A stretch of 64,000 bases of DNA, from positions 558,001-622,000 of the forward strand of contig NZ_JASCXI010000004.1 in NCBI RefSeq assembly GCF_030271515.1, in the 5' to 3' direction. A program made the position numbers and the translations under genes. Every line of letters starts with the position of its first letter. The first letter of the stretch is position 1. The DNA comes from Erythrobacter oryzae (GTDB lineage: Bacteria; Pseudomonadota; Alphaproteobacteria; Sphingomonadales; Sphingomonadaceae). Below, piece after piece: positions 1 to 8,497 of this stretch. The notes under the pieces are model-generated. The model saw only the letters and a program-made list of their open reading frames with translations. It was not told the DNA's origin and did no database searches.

Positions 1-571
1 GCAGGTCGATGCGCGCCTGGTAGAGCACCTTTTCGGCGATGCTCACCCCGCCCGGGTTCTCCTGATAAAGCCCCTGCCGCCGCCGCAGCTCGACCAGCCC
101 GCTGGCAAAGCGCGCCTGCTCCTCGGGATCGATCTGGCCCGAGGGGGAGAGCTGGATGAAGTTGGTGCCGAGCTCGTAGATCGCGGCGGTGCGTTCATCG
201 ACGATCTTTTCGATGGGGCGCGAGGAGGCGACCGCGAAGAACGAAGGGACCGAGCGGAAATCGGACGAGCCGGCATTGGCCCAGATGCCGAGGATGCGCT
301 CCTTCTCGCGGATGCGCACCGGGGCGGTCGGGCCCTTGAGGACGACGACGATGTCGTAATCGCCCGCGCGCCCGCCGCTGTCGGGGTCGACCACCGCGCC
401 GTAGAGCAGCAGCCGCGCGCCGGTGAAGCCCTGCCGCACCTCGATCAGCGACTGGCTGACTGCGGGCACCAGCACCGGCTCGCGCTGTGCAAGTGCAGGG
501 GGGGCGGTCAGCGCGCCCCCCAAGGCGAGGAACGCACCGAGCAGCAACAGCAGCCGCCCCGCCAGTCTCAC
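1..571 (-). CDS. TIGR02186 family protein, partial (3' end outside window)
   Basis: A secreted or membrane-anchored protein of the TIGR02186 family, which in alphaproteobacteria is commonly found beside TauE/SafE permeases; its molecular role is unknown. The start is a GTG at 571-569 whose last two bases overlap the TGA of the upstream permease (GTGA, 4-base overlap), so the two genes are almost certainly co-translated. The N-terminus is a clear signal sequence: RLAGR, a run of leucines, then an alanine-rich stretch ending ALAQ near residue 28. The following residues contain the family pattern of LIEVRQGFTGARLLLYGAV followed by DYDIVVVLKGP. About 190 residues are visible; family members are roughly 250 and usually end in a transmembrane helix, which would lie outside the window. 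Confidence 0.8.
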   Translation of the reverse strand, partial: MRLAGRLLLLLGAFLALGGALTAPPALAQREPVLVPAVSQSLIEVRQGFTGARLLLYGAVVDPDSGGRAGDYDIVVVLKGPTAPVRIREKERILGIWANAGSSDFRSVPSFFAVASSRPIEKIVDERTAAIYELGTNFIQLSPSGQIDPEEQARFASGLVELRRRQGLYQENPGGVSIAEKVLYQARIDL

Positions 572-1482
572 AGCGGCACCACCGTGTAGATCTCGTCGGG
601 CTGGACGCCGAGGCCGTAGAGCATCCGCAAAGCGATCAGGATCACCAGCGTCGCGAGCGCGAGGCGCAGCAGCTCGGGGCGGGCTTTCAGCGCGATCTGT
701 GTCCCGAACTGCGCGCCCAGCACCGATCCCAGCAGCAAGAGCGCCGCCAGCACGAGGTCGACCGCCTTGGTGGTGAGCGCGTGGGTCATGGTGGTGACCA
801 TCGTCACGAACAGGATCTGGAACAGCGAGGTGCCGACCACCACGTTGCCGCTCATCCCGAGAATGTAGAGCATCGCCGGCACCAGCAGAAAGCCGCCGCC
901 CACGCCCATCAGCATGGTGAGGATGCCGACCAGCATCCCCAGAATCAGCGGCGCGAGCGGGGAGATGTAGAGGCCCGAAGCGTAGAACCGCCAGCGGTAG
1001 GGCAGCGAGGCGACCAGCGGGTGGTGGCGGCGCTTGCGCACCTGCGGCCCCTTGCCGAACATGCCGGGCCGCAGCGCGCTTACCGCCTCGCGCATCATCA
1101 GCGTGCCGATCGAGCCCAGCAGCAGGACGTAGAGGATCGAGATCACCACATCGATCTGGCCCAGCGACTGCAGCGCGCTGAACAGCACGGCGCCGATCAG
1201 CGCGCCGATCATCCCGCCCATCACCAGCACCGCCCCCATCCGGTAGTCGACGCCCTTGCGGCGCGAATGGGCGAGCACGCCCGAAACGCTCGCGCCGGTC
1301 ACCTGCGTGGCGGCCGAAGCGGCGGCGACCGTCGGCGGGATGCCGTAGAAGATCAGCAGCGGCGTCGTCAGAAACCCGCCGCCGACCCCGAACAGGCCCG
1401 AGAGGATCCCGGTCAGCCCGCCGAGAAGGACGATGTAGAGCCCGTTGACCGAGAGATTCGCGATGGGCAGGTAGACGTCCAT
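568..1482 (-). CDS. TauE/SafE family sulfite/sulfonate exporter-like permease
   Basis: An inner-membrane permease of the TauE/SafE (COG0730) family, 304 residues. Members export sulfite, sulfoacetate or other organosulfur anions; the substrate here cannot be read from sequence. Two copies of the family signature are visible: GLFGVGGGFLTTPLL at about residues 30-44 and LMGVGGGFLLVPAML in the second half, which is the internal duplication typical of the family. Hydrophobic segments cover most of the protein, with a basic cytoplasmic loop around residues 148-155 (RKRRHH). ATG start at 1482. It overlaps by four bases the TIGR02186 gene downstream, forming a two-gene unit. The 5' side holds a palindromic repeat pair rather than another gene. 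Confidence 0.9.
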   Translation of the reverse strand: MDVYLPIANLSVNGLYIVLLGGLTGILSGLFGVGGGFLTTPLLIFYGIPPTVAAASAATQVTGASVSGVLAHSRRKGVDYRMGAVLVMGGMIGALIGAVLFSALQSLGQIDVVISILYVLLLGSIGTLMMREAVSALRPGMFGKGPQVRKRRHHPLVASLPYRWRFYASGLYISPLAPLILGMLVGILTMLMGVGGGFLLVPAMLYILGMSGNVVVGTSLFQILFVTMVTTMTHALTTKAVDLVLAALLLLGSVLGAQFGTQIALKARPELLRLALATLVILIALRMLYGLGVQPDEIYTVVPL

Positions 1483-1563
1483 GCGCGGCAGGCTAGCCGA
1501 GGCGGCGGGGGGTTGGAAGGCGTGGGGAGCGCCTATCCTCGGTGTTTTTGCGATGGCGAACCT

Positions 1564-1706
1564 AGTCCCTCCCCGTTCGGAACGAATGGGGAGGTGGGCG
1601 AGGCCGTCAGGCCTCGGTCGGAGGGGTCAGGCGGCGGGAAAGAACCCCTCCGTCACGCGCCTGCGGCGCGCGCCACCTCCCCATCCCTGCGGGACGGGGA
1701 GGGACG
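1564..1706. repeat. family A palindromic repeat, inverted pair
   Basis: Two half-units in head-to-head inverted orientation: 1564-1628 and 1643-1705 (read on the minus strand), separated by a 14-base spacer. Each half begins GTCCCTCCCCGT at the outer side, has a first hairpin closed by ATGGGGAGG, a second hairpin with variable stem (CGAGGCC/GGCCTCG in the left copy, CGCGCC/GGCGCG in the right), and ends GGAGGGG facing the spacer. The same architecture recurs near 10.2, 20.9-21.4 and 58.6 kb. No gene is visible in the 280-base gap other than this element. Confidence 0.9.
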
Positions 1707-1764
1707 AGTTCCATGATCGCGCTTGCGCGCGATGCAGACCCCCCGCCACGCAACTCAAAAACCT

Positions 1765-3003
1765 TCAAAACCCCGCTGACACCGTCACCGCCACGCCCGA
1801 TCCCGGCGCGGCGTCGCCCGCCACGCGAAGCCGCCAGTCGACCGCGATGCGCGCAGGCACCTTGCCGATGCGGGTATCGAGCCGCAGCGTCGGGCCGATG
1901 TCGGCGCGCTGCGCGTCCTTCTGCGCCCCGCCCCATGCGCCTGCGCCGAGGCTGAGGCGCAGGCGCTCGTCGGTGAGGCGGGCGACCACCGGCAGGCTGC
2001 GGGTCACGCTCGCCTGCGCGTCGGCGAAGGGGGTCGCGCCCGGGCCGCCGACCCAGCCGCCTTGCGCATAGAGCTCGCCCTCGGCGCCGAAGGGCAGGCG
2101 CAGCGGGGGGAGCTCGGTGACGGCATAGGCGGCGGGGCGGAAGGCGCTGAAGAAGGCGGCGTCGGTGTAGCGCACCTCGCCCGCCACCCGCACCGGCAGG
2201 CGCGCCAGCGGGCGCAGCGAGGCGCCGGCGGCGATCTCGTTCTCGCCGCGGGTCACCAGCGCGCGGTAGGCGCGGGCGTAGAGGCGCGGGTCGTGGCCGC
2301 TCGAAGGCGCGAGGCGGTATTGCAGCACCGCGCCCGCCTGGCTCGCGCCATAGACCGGCACGCGCCCCTGACTGACCGGCGCAGCGGAAGAGCCCTGCCG
2401 CCAGAACGCCCAGCCATCGAGCGACCAGCGCCCGGGCGGCGCGGCGACCGGCAGCGGCAGCACCGGCGGCAGGAAAGGCGCGGAGGGCGCGGGATCCTTG
2501 CCGCGCTCAGGGGCCCCCGTCCCCTCCCCGGCGGCCATGCGCCACTGCGGGCGGCCGTCGAGCGCGGGCAGCCGCGCGGGATCGCCTCCCGGCGCGGGAG
2601 CGAGCGGGCTGACGCGCACGGGCGGGCGCTGGCGCGGGAGCAACGGCAGGACCGCCAAGCCCCCATAGGCCCGCGCGGCCGCCTCGGCCTCGGCGAGCAT
2701 CTGCATCTCCATGAACAGCAGCACCCGCGCCCGCGCCAGATCGATCGGCGCCTCGCCCCAACTGACGGCCGCAAGGCGGTAGGGCGGCAGCGGAGCGGCG
2801 GCAGGCACAGGAGCGGACGCGGCGCGCGCGGCGGCGGCAGGCGGGGTCGCGAACGGGTCTTCCCACCACATCGCCCGCGCGCCGCACCAGCCTGCGATCA
2901 GCAGCACCAGCATCACCAGCGGGCCGCCGCGCGGCGGCACGCGGGGAGCGCTGCGGGTCTCGGCCCGGACGCCGGTCGGGGCGTGGCGGGCCGGGGCGGT
3001 CAC
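1765..3003 (-). CDS. NfrA C-terminal-like outer-membrane protein of a glycan export locus
   Basis: A 412-residue protein, probably the outer-membrane partner of the glycosyltransferase encoded immediately upstream. The start is GTG at 3003, overlapping the upstream TGA in a GTGA (4-base) arrangement. A basic N-terminus precedes one hydrophobic segment (residues 29-46), then a proline/alanine-rich linker and a C-terminal half rich in alternating hydrophobic and polar residues with many R/G/Y positions, ending in Phe as outer-membrane beta-barrels do. The composition and pairing resemble the C-terminal domain of NfrA (phage N4 adsorption protein A), which in E. coli works with NfrB to make and export the N4 glycan receptor. 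The long TPR region of E. coli NfrA is absent, so this would be a much shortened version. Family assignment rests on weak similarity plus context. Confidence 0.55.
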   Translation of the reverse strand: MTAPARHAPTGVRAETRSAPRVPPRGGPLVMLVLLIAGWCGARAMWWEDPFATPPAAAARAASAPVPAAAPLPPYRLAAVSWGEAPIDLARARVLLFMEMQMLAEAEAAARAYGGLAVLPLLPRQRPPVRVSPLAPAPGGDPARLPALDGRPQWRMAAGEGTGAPERGKDPAPSAPFLPPVLPLPVAAPPGRWSLDGWAFWRQGSSAAPVSQGRVPVYGASQAGAVLQYRLAPSSGHDPRLYARAYRALVTRGENEIAAGASLRPLARLPVRVAGEVRYTDAAFFSAFRPAAYAVTELPPLRLPFGAEGELYAQGGWVGGPGATPFADAQASVTRSLPVVARLTDERLRLSLGAGAWGGAQKDAQRADIGPTLRLDTRIGKVPARIAVDWRLRVAGDAAPGSGVAVTVSAGF

Positions 3004-4433
3004 GGTCTGGCCGTGCCGAACTGGCCGGTGCTGGCCGGATGGGCATCATGCTCGGTCTTGTCCCACGCCGCCGCCCCGCCGCGCAGCGTGCGGGCATAGG
3101 CGAAGACCGCGCGCCGGCCGGCGATGATCGCGATGACATTGGCGAGCGGCAGGCGCAGCACCGCCCAGCCGCCCTCGGCGAGGCCATATTCGCGCGCGGT
3201 GAAGGCAAAGCGCATCGCGATCCGCCACAGGAAGGCCGCAAGATTGGCGGCGAGCACCGCGGCCAGCAGCGGCGTGACCGGCGGCGGCTCGGCAAAGCCG
3301 AAAGCGATCATCAGGCCCATCAGCCCCGTCAGCAGCACCAGCACATAGCCGACCAGCAGCACCAGCGCGGTGAGCGGCCCGCGCCGGTCGCGGAACCGCA
3401 TCCAGTATTCGCTTAAGCCACCGGACCAGCCCACCCGGTCCCAGCCGAGCAGCGCGATGCCGAGCACCCAGCGGCTCTTCTGGCGCACCACATTGCCGAA
3501 GCGGTGGGGGAAGAAGGCGCGGGTGGCGATCAGCCGGCCATCCTCGCCGCGCGCCCGCACGAAGCGGCAATGCCCGCCCTCGGCGGCGATGGCGAGGCCG
3601 AGCTCGTAATCCTCGGTCAGCGAGTCGCTCGCAAACGGCAGACCCGCGCCGGTCTCGCCCCCGTGGCGCGTCACCAGCCAGTCGAGTGCGCGGCGCGAGG
3701 CGGCGCAGCCCACGCCCGCCCCCGGCAGCCCCGCCCCCAGCGCATCGCGCACCACCAGCGCCTTGCCGTGGGCCTCGGCAAATTCCTCGCAGTAATGCGC
3801 GCCGATGTGCCGCGCGAGCCAGCCGCGGTGGCGCGGCACCAGCGGCTCGACCGGCAGCTGCACGAAATCCGCTCCGCCCGCGATGGTCTCGTCGAGCAGG
3901 CCGAGGGCGCCCGCATCGACCATGTCCTCGGCATCGTGGAACACCAGCATGGCAAAGCGCTGGCGGCTACGCTCCTCGTCGAGGGTGAGCGCGGCGAACA
4001 GGCGGTTGAGGCAATCGGCCTTGGTGGTCGGCCCGTCGCGACCGTGGATCACCACGCGCAGCCGCGGATCGCCGCGCGCGGCGGCGATGGCGGCGCCGAT
4101 GGTCTCGGGATCGTTGCGGTAGCAGCCGATATAGAGCCGCAAGGTCGCGTGCGGCCAGGTGCCCAGCAGGTGGCGGATGGTCTGGCCGATCACGGCGGCC
4201 TCGCGCCAGGCGGGGATCAGCACCGCGACCGGCCCCGCAAGCTCGCGCTGGAGGAGGCTGGCACGGCTGCGCCGCGGCGTGATCGCCCGGCCGCTGGCCT
4301 TGAGCCACAGCCACGCTGCATCGACCGCAAGATCGTCAAGCGCGCCGACGAGGAAGAATACCCCGGCGAAAAGCAGCAATTCATGCTGCAACAGGGCGAA
4401 GCCCTGCCACAGGGCAGGCTGTGCAATGGACAA
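3000..4433 (-). CDS. NfrB-like membrane glycosyltransferase (GT2) lacking the MshEN domain
   Basis: An inner-membrane family 2 glycosyltransferase close to NfrB. Visible matches include VLIPAWREAAVIGQ, YIGCYRNDPETI, KADCLNRLF, HDAEDMVD (acidic metal site), SLTEDYELG, RQKSRWVLGI (Q/RxxRW) and the closing AWDKTEHD, all in the order seen in NfrB. One hydrophobic segment lies near the N-terminus and several follow the catalytic region. E. coli NfrB continues for about 200 residues after this point with an MshEN c-di-GMP-binding domain; here the protein stops about 20 residues after AWDK. No ATG exists near the start. A TTG at 4451 sits directly after a stop, but the TTG at 4433 is preceded by a strong GGGGAAGGGGG ribosome site with 5-base spacing, so 4433 is preferred. 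Downstream partner overlaps by four bases. Confidence 0.8.
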   Translation of the reverse strand: MSIAQPALWQGFALLQHELLLFAGVFFLVGALDDLAVDAAWLWLKASGRAITPRRSRASLLQRELAGPVAVLIPAWREAAVIGQTIRHLLGTWPHATLRLYIGCYRNDPETIGAAIAAARGDPRLRVVIHGRDGPTTKADCLNRLFAALTLDEERSRQRFAMLVFHDAEDMVDAGALGLLDETIAGGADFVQLPVEPLVPRHRGWLARHIGAHYCEEFAEAHGKALVVRDALGAGLPGAGVGCAASRRALDWLVTRHGGETGAGLPFASDSLTEDYELGLAIAAEGGHCRFVRARGEDGRLIATRAFFPHRFGNVVRQKSRWVLGIALLGWDRVGWSGGLSEYWMRFRDRRGPLTALVLLVGYVLVLLTGLMGLMIAFGFAEPPPVTPLLAAVLAANLAAFLWRIAMRFAFTAREYGLAEGGWAVLRLPLANVIAIIAGRRAVFAYARTLRGGAAAWDKTEHDAHPASTGQFGTARP

Positions 4434-4452
4434 GGCGACCCCCTTCCCCAAT

Positions 4453-4472
4453 CAAGGTGTTAACTTACCTTG
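4453..4472. promoter_or_regulatory. 20-bp inverted repeat upstream of the glycosyltransferase gene
   Basis: A perfect inverted repeat, CAAGGT-N8-ACCTTG, lies 19 bases before the preferred TTG start of the glycosyltransferase gene. It is embedded in the 3' part of an unusually AT-rich stretch (about 4500-4560) between this gene and glyoxalase I. Position and symmetry suit an operator or an mRNA leader hairpin; the binding protein is unknown. Confidence 0.35.
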
Positions 4473-4556
4473 ACAGGGGCTCCATTGCAACAGTGCGGAG
4501 ATATTTTGTTGGTTTAATTCGATTTAAAATCCGCGACTTGTATAAATTCGACAGAT

Positions 4557-4994
4557 TTACCAGCTGCCCGTGTTGGGCATGCTGACCCAGGGTTCGGCCG
4601 GTTCCAGATGGCCTTCCTGAAGCAGCTCGATCGAAATGCCGTCGGGCGATTTGACGAAGGCCATGTGCCCGTCGCGCGGGGGGCGGTGGATGGTGTGACC
4701 CGCGTCGAGCAGCCGCTGGCAGGTCTCGTAGACATTGGCGACACGGTAGGCGAGGTGCCCGAAATTGCGCCCGCCGGTGTATTCCTCGGCCGGGCTGCCG
4801 TCTTCGGGCGGCCAGTTATAGGTCAGCTCGACCTCGGCGACCCCGGCCTGCCCGGGCGCGGCAAGGAAGATCAGCGTGAAGCGCCCGGCCTCGCCGTCGA
4901 AGCGGCGCACTTCCTCGAGCCCGATCAGCTTGAAGAAGGCGACGGTCGCCTCCGGGTCGGCAACGCGGATCATCGAGTGGAGATATTTGACCAT
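4557..4994 (-). CDS. gloA: Lactoylglutathione lyase (glyoxalase I)
   Basis: Cytosolic VOC-fold enzyme that isomerises the methylglyoxal-glutathione hemithioacetal to S-lactoylglutathione. The four metal ligands are all in register with the E. coli enzyme: His6 (YLHSM), Glu56 (EVELTYNW), His80 (FGHLAYRV) and Glu123 (ISIELLQ). Length, 145 residues, is normal; the loop KSPDGIS is the usual glyoxalase I feature. ATG start at 4994. It lies upstream of the NfrB-like gene on the same strand, but an AT-rich gap and palindrome separate them, so a shared transcript is uncertain. Confidence 0.92.
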   Translation of the reverse strand: MVKYLHSMIRVADPEATVAFFKLIGLEEVRRFDGEAGRFTLIFLAAPGQAGVAEVELTYNWPPEDGSPAEEYTGGRNFGHLAYRVANVYETCQRLLDAGHTIHRPPRDGHMAFVKSPDGISIELLQEGHLEPAEPWVSMPNTGSW

Positions 4995-5023
4995 AAAAGC
5001 GTCCTTTCAGGGGGCGAGATAAT

Positions 5024-5156
5024 CGGTCGCGCAGCGACCGCAAGGGCGAACGCCCTCAAGTAGCGGAGCGATAGGGCAGCAAGAACGCCCGCCCGCAGCG
5101 GGCGCAGCTTGCTGCGCGTCTAGCGAGGACCGCGCGCCGGAGGGCGCGCGGAAAAC
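5024..5156. repeat. family B multi-hairpin intergenic repeat
   Basis: The element starts with a palindrome (CGGTCGCGCAGCGACCG) followed by AAGGGCGAACGCCC, further GC-rich hairpins (GCCCGCAGCGGGC, AGCTTGCTGCGC), the block GTCTAGCGAGGAC, and a terminal inverted repeat GCGCGCCGGAGGGCGCGC, then AAAACAAAAAC. The same block order appears at 10334-10431 and, inverted and shorter, at 8388-8492. It fills most of the gap between gloA and the SIMPL gene (4995-5271). Confidence 0.75.
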
Positions 5157-5271
5157 AAAAACGGCGGCGCGAACGGGGTTGCGAAGGCGGCATCCTTCTC
5201 ACTCCATTCAAACTCCATTCATCGACACTGATGCACAACTCGTCGCACCAACTCTTATGGGGGACAATGCG

Positions 5272-6027
5272 ATGAGCGGCGATGACATGCAACCGGCACC
5301 TGCGACGTACGGAGTGCTCGGCGAGCCCGCTTCCCTGCGCTGGTTCGGCACCGCGGCGATCCTCGCGGTCGGCATGATCGCGGGCGGATATCTGCTCGGC
5401 GACGGGCTGCTGCGCGCCAAGGATGCCGAGCGCGCGGTCACCGTGCGCGGCCTCGCCGAGCGCGATGTCACCGCCGACCTTGCGACCTGGACGATCAGCT
5501 ATTCGGCCTCCTCGACCAGTCTTGCCGAGGCGCAAGCGAAAGTGCGCGGCGACACGGCGAGCATCGAGGCCTTCTTCAAGGAACTGGGCTTTCCCGCCGA
5601 CGCGCTCCAGCCGACCGGCGCCAATGTGACGAGCTTCACCAACGAGGGGGTGACCACCTATACCGTGCGCCAGCGCCTCGCCCTGCGCACCACCGACATC
5701 AAGCGCGCCCAGAAGGCGGTCGCGCGCCAGTTCGACTTGGTCGGGCGCGGCGTGTTCCTCGAGGAAGGGTCGGGGATGGCCTACACCTTCACCAAACTGA
5801 ACGACATCAAGCCCGAGATGGTCGCCGCCGCAACCCGCGACGCGCGCGCCGCCGCGCAGCAATTCGCCAAGGATTCCAATTCCGGAGTCGGCAAGATTCG
5901 CGACGCCACCCAAGGCTATTTCGAGATCGAGGCGCGCGACGGGGACTCCGGCGGCGGCTGGGGCCAGGCCGACAGCCCCTACAAGAAGGTGCGGGTGGTG
6001 ACGACGGTGAGCTTCACGCTCGATTAG
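5272..6027 (+). CDS. SIMPL (DUF541) domain periplasmic protein
   Basis: A membrane-anchored periplasmic protein with a SIMPL/DUF541 domain, a family of mostly unknown function linked in some bacteria to oxidative stress. An N-terminal hydrophobic helix (about residues 20-38, ILAVGMIAGGYLLG) is followed by the family opening AVTVRGLAERDVTADLATW and the repeated beta-alpha architecture ending KVRVVTTVSFTLD. Several ATGs are possible; the one at 5272 (MSGDDMQ) is preferred because GGGGGA precedes it by eight bases, while 5257 is also open. The gene stands alone between a repeat element and a metallophosphoesterase gene. Confidence 0.85.
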   Translation: MSGDDMQPAPATYGVLGEPASLRWFGTAAILAVGMIAGGYLLGDGLLRAKDAERAVTVRGLAERDVTADLATWTISYSASSTSLAEAQAKVRGDTASIEAFFKELGFPADALQPTGANVTSFTNEGVTTYTVRQRLALRTTDIKRAQKAVARQFDLVGRGVFLEEGSGMAYTFTKLNDIKPEMVAAATRDARAAAQQFAKDSNSGVGKIRDATQGYFEIEARDGDSGGGWGQADSPYKKVRVVTTVSFTLD

Positions 6028-6201
6028 GGCGGCCATTGCTACCGCCTGCCGACAATTTCGCACTTTCCGTCGCGCGCAGCAGAGGGTCGGTTGCGCCGCC
6101 ACGTTGAGGAAGTTATCGCGCCCCCCAACACGGGGCGTGGCACAATCTGCCCGACCCCCAGGCTTTGGCCGGGTCGCACCAGTCGGAAAACCATACGGCC
6201 C

Positions 6202-7008
6202 ATGCTCCAGCGTCTGCGCGAATTCTTCACTCCCCCGCCCCCGCCCCGCCTGGCGGCGGTGCCCGACGGCCGGCGCTATTATGCGATCGGCGACATCCAC
6301 GGCCGGCTCGATCTCTACGAGGCGCTGATCGCCGCGATCGAAGACGAGATCGCGCGCGCCCCCGGGGTGGATCACCGCATCGTGCTGCTCGGCGACCTCG
6401 TCGACCGCGGTGCCGACAGCGCGGGCGTGGTCGAACTCACCCAACACTGGCAGCAGGCGCGCAATGTCCGCGTGCTCGCGGGCAATCACGAGGAGATGTT
6501 CCTCGCCGCCTTCGCCAAGCCTGAGGCGCTGCGCCATTTCATGAAGCACGGCGGGCACGAGACGCTGCTGAGCTACGGCTTCACCCGGCGCCAGCTGTCC
6601 GAAATGCCGCTCGAGGACATCTTCGCCGCGCTCCCGCAGGTGATCCCGCAGAGCACCCGCGACTACATCGCCTCCTTCGAGACGATGATCCGCGCAGGCG
6701 ACTATGTCTTCGTCCATGCCGGCATCGATCCCTCGCGCACGCTCGCCGAGCAGACCCGCAGCGACCTCTTGTGGATCCGCGAGCGCTTTCTCAGTCACGA
6801 GGGCCCGCTCGAGAAGGTCGTGGTGCACGGCCACACCATCTTCGATCACGTGATGGATTGCGGCAACCGGATCGGCATTGACACTGGCGCTTTCCGCTCG
6901 GGTGTGCTTACAGCGCTCGTGCTCGAGGGCGACCAGCGGCGCATCCTGCAGGCCCGGACCGTTGACGGCGGAACGGCGCAGGTGTTCCACGGTGACCGGG
7001 CGCAATAA
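6202..7008 (+). CDS. Metallophosphoesterase, PPP-type serine/threonine phosphatase-like
   Basis: A cytosolic calcineurin-like phosphoesterase of 268 residues. The full metal-site signature is present in order: GDIHGR, GDLVDRG, GNHE, then a VFVHAG histidine and a VVHGHT histidine near the C-terminus. This pattern is that of the bacterial PrpA/ApaH-like protein phosphatase group; the physiological substrate is not evident. ATG at 6202 (MLQRLREFF) places a proline-rich linker before the catalytic domain; longer upstream reading is open but carries no family sequence. The 174-base gap before it shows no feature I can name. The ugd gene follows 63 bases downstream on the same strand. Confidence 0.87.
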   Translation: MLQRLREFFTPPPPPRLAAVPDGRRYYAIGDIHGRLDLYEALIAAIEDEIARAPGVDHRIVLLGDLVDRGADSAGVVELTQHWQQARNVRVLAGNHEEMFLAAFAKPEALRHFMKHGGHETLLSYGFTRRQLSEMPLEDIFAALPQVIPQSTRDYIASFETMIRAGDYVFVHAGIDPSRTLAEQTRSDLLWIRERFLSHEGPLEKVVVHGHTIFDHVMDCGNRIGIDTGAFRSGVLTALVLEGDQRRILQARTVDGGTAQVFHGDRAQ

Positions 7009-7071
7009 GCTCGCCAACACGCATCCGGCGCCCCGACCCGCGCCGATGTCATTCCCGAGGGTCAAGGTTTC

Positions 7072-8382
7072 ATGAAGATTGCAATGGTGGGATCGGGCTA
7101 TGTGGGGCTCGTTTCGGGGGCCTGCTTTGCCGATTTCGGGCATGATGTGGTCTGCATCGACAAGGACCAGGGCAAGATCGACCGGCTCCACGCCGGGATC
7201 ATGCCGATCTACGAGCCCGGCCTCGACGCGCTGGTCGACAGTAATGTGAAGGCCGGCCGCCTCAGCTTCACCACCGACCTGGGCGAGGGCATCCGGGGCG
7301 CGGACGCGATCTTCATCGCGGTCGGCACGCCCAGCCGCCGCGGTGACGGCCACGCCGACCTCACCTTCGTCTACGAAGTCGCGCGCGAAGTGGGCGAGAA
7401 GCTGGCGAACGATGCCGTGGTCGTGACCAAGTCGACCGTGCCCGTGGGCACCGGCGACGAGGTCGAGCGGATCATTGCCGAGACCGGGACGGCGCATAAG
7501 GTGGCGGTCGTCTCCAATCCCGAATTCCTGCGCGAGGGCGCGGCGATCGGCGATTTCAAGCGCCCCGACCGCATCGTCATCGGCGCCGAGGACGATTTCG
7601 GCCGCGAGGTGATGCGCGAGGTCTATCGCCCGCTGTTCCTCAATGAATCGCCGATCCTCTTCACCAGCCGCCGCACCAGCGAGCTGATCAAATATGCGGC
7701 GAACGCCTTCCTCGCGACCAAGATCACCTTCATCAACGAGATGGCGGACCTGTGCGAGAAGGTCGGCGCGAATGTGCAGGATGTGAGCCGCGGGATCGGG
7801 ATGGATGGCCGCATCGGGTCGAAATTCCTGCACGCTGGCCCCGGCTATGGCGGGAGCTGCTTCCCCAAGGACACGCTCGCGCTCTTGAAGACCGCCGAGG
7901 ACTATGACAGCCCTACCCGGATCGTGGAGGCCGTGGTCAAGGTCAACGACAGCCGCAAGCGCGCGATGGGCCGCAAGGTAGTCGATGCGCTGGGCGGCAT
8001 GGACGCAGCGCGCGGGAAGAAGGCGGCGCTGCTCGGCCTCACCTTCAAGCCCAACACCGACGACATGCGCGACAGCCCCGCGATCGCGGTCGCCCAGACG
8101 CTGCTCGACGCGGGCGTTGCGGTCGCGGCCTATGACCCCGAGGGGATGGAACAGGCCAAGCCGCTGCTCCCCGATGTCACCATGTGCGAAAACGCCTATG
8201 CCGCCATCGAAGGCGCGGACGTGGTGGTGATCGTGACCGAATGGGACGCCTTCCGCGCGCTCGACCTTCGCCGCGTGAAGGAACTGGCGAACGCCCCGGT
8301 GATGGTGGACCTGCGCAACGTCTACAAGCCCGAGGACATGCGCGCGGCGGGGTTCCAGTATACGAGCGTCGGGCGGGCGTAG
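7072..8382 (+). CDS. ugd: UDP-glucose 6-dehydrogenase
   Basis: Cytosolic NAD-dependent enzyme that oxidises UDP-glucose to UDP-glucuronate, feeding exopolysaccharide and glycolipid synthesis. The N-terminal dinucleotide fold begins MKIAMVGSGYVGLV (GxGxxG), the central helix region carries AANAFLATKITFINEMADLCE, and the catalytic cysteine is Cys263 in GPGYGGSCFPKDT. C-terminal UDP-binding domain contains GLTFKPNTDDMRDSPA. Length 436 is typical. It ends shortly before two repeat elements. No other polysaccharide genes adjoin it, although an NfrB-like locus lies 3 kb upstream. Confidence 0.96.
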   Translation: MKIAMVGSGYVGLVSGACFADFGHDVVCIDKDQGKIDRLHAGIMPIYEPGLDALVDSNVKAGRLSFTTDLGEGIRGADAIFIAVGTPSRRGDGHADLTFVYEVAREVGEKLANDAVVVTKSTVPVGTGDEVERIIAETGTAHKVAVVSNPEFLREGAAIGDFKRPDRIVIGAEDDFGREVMREVYRPLFLNESPILFTSRRTSELIKYAANAFLATKITFINEMADLCEKVGANVQDVSRGIGMDGRIGSKFLHAGPGYGGSCFPKDTLALLKTAEDYDSPTRIVEAVVKVNDSRKRAMGRKVVDALGGMDAARGKKAALLGLTFKPNTDDMRDSPAIAVAQTLLDAGVAVAAYDPEGMEQAKPLLPDVTMCENAYAAIEGADVVVIVTEWDAFRALDLRRVKELANAPVMVDLRNVYKPEDMRAAGFQYTSVGRA

Positions 8383-8387
8383 CCTTC

Positions 8388-8492
8388 TTTTGCGAACGCG
8401 CCTCCGCGCGTTCGTCCTTGGTGCTGTTTCAAGTCCTGCGGACTTGAGCACCTGCGGCTCGCGCGCGTGCGCTTGCGGTCGCTGCGCGACCG
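8388..8492. repeat. family B repeat, inverted and shortened copy
   Basis: Read on the minus strand, this begins with the same palindrome and AAG as the copy at 5024 and ends in a terminal inverted repeat of GAACGCGCGGAGGCGCGTTC type. The middle differs: a hairpin CAAGTCCGCAGGACTTG replaces the central blocks. It begins just after the ugd stop codon. Confidence 0.65.
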
Positions 8493-8497
8493 AGCCC

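Noticed and set aside
5056..8451. Very long open frame on the minus strand (over 1100 codons).
   Set aside because: It lies antisense to the clearly recognisable SIMPL, phosphoesterase and ugd genes, its translation is arginine/glycine-rich without domains, and such frames are expected in high-GC DNA.
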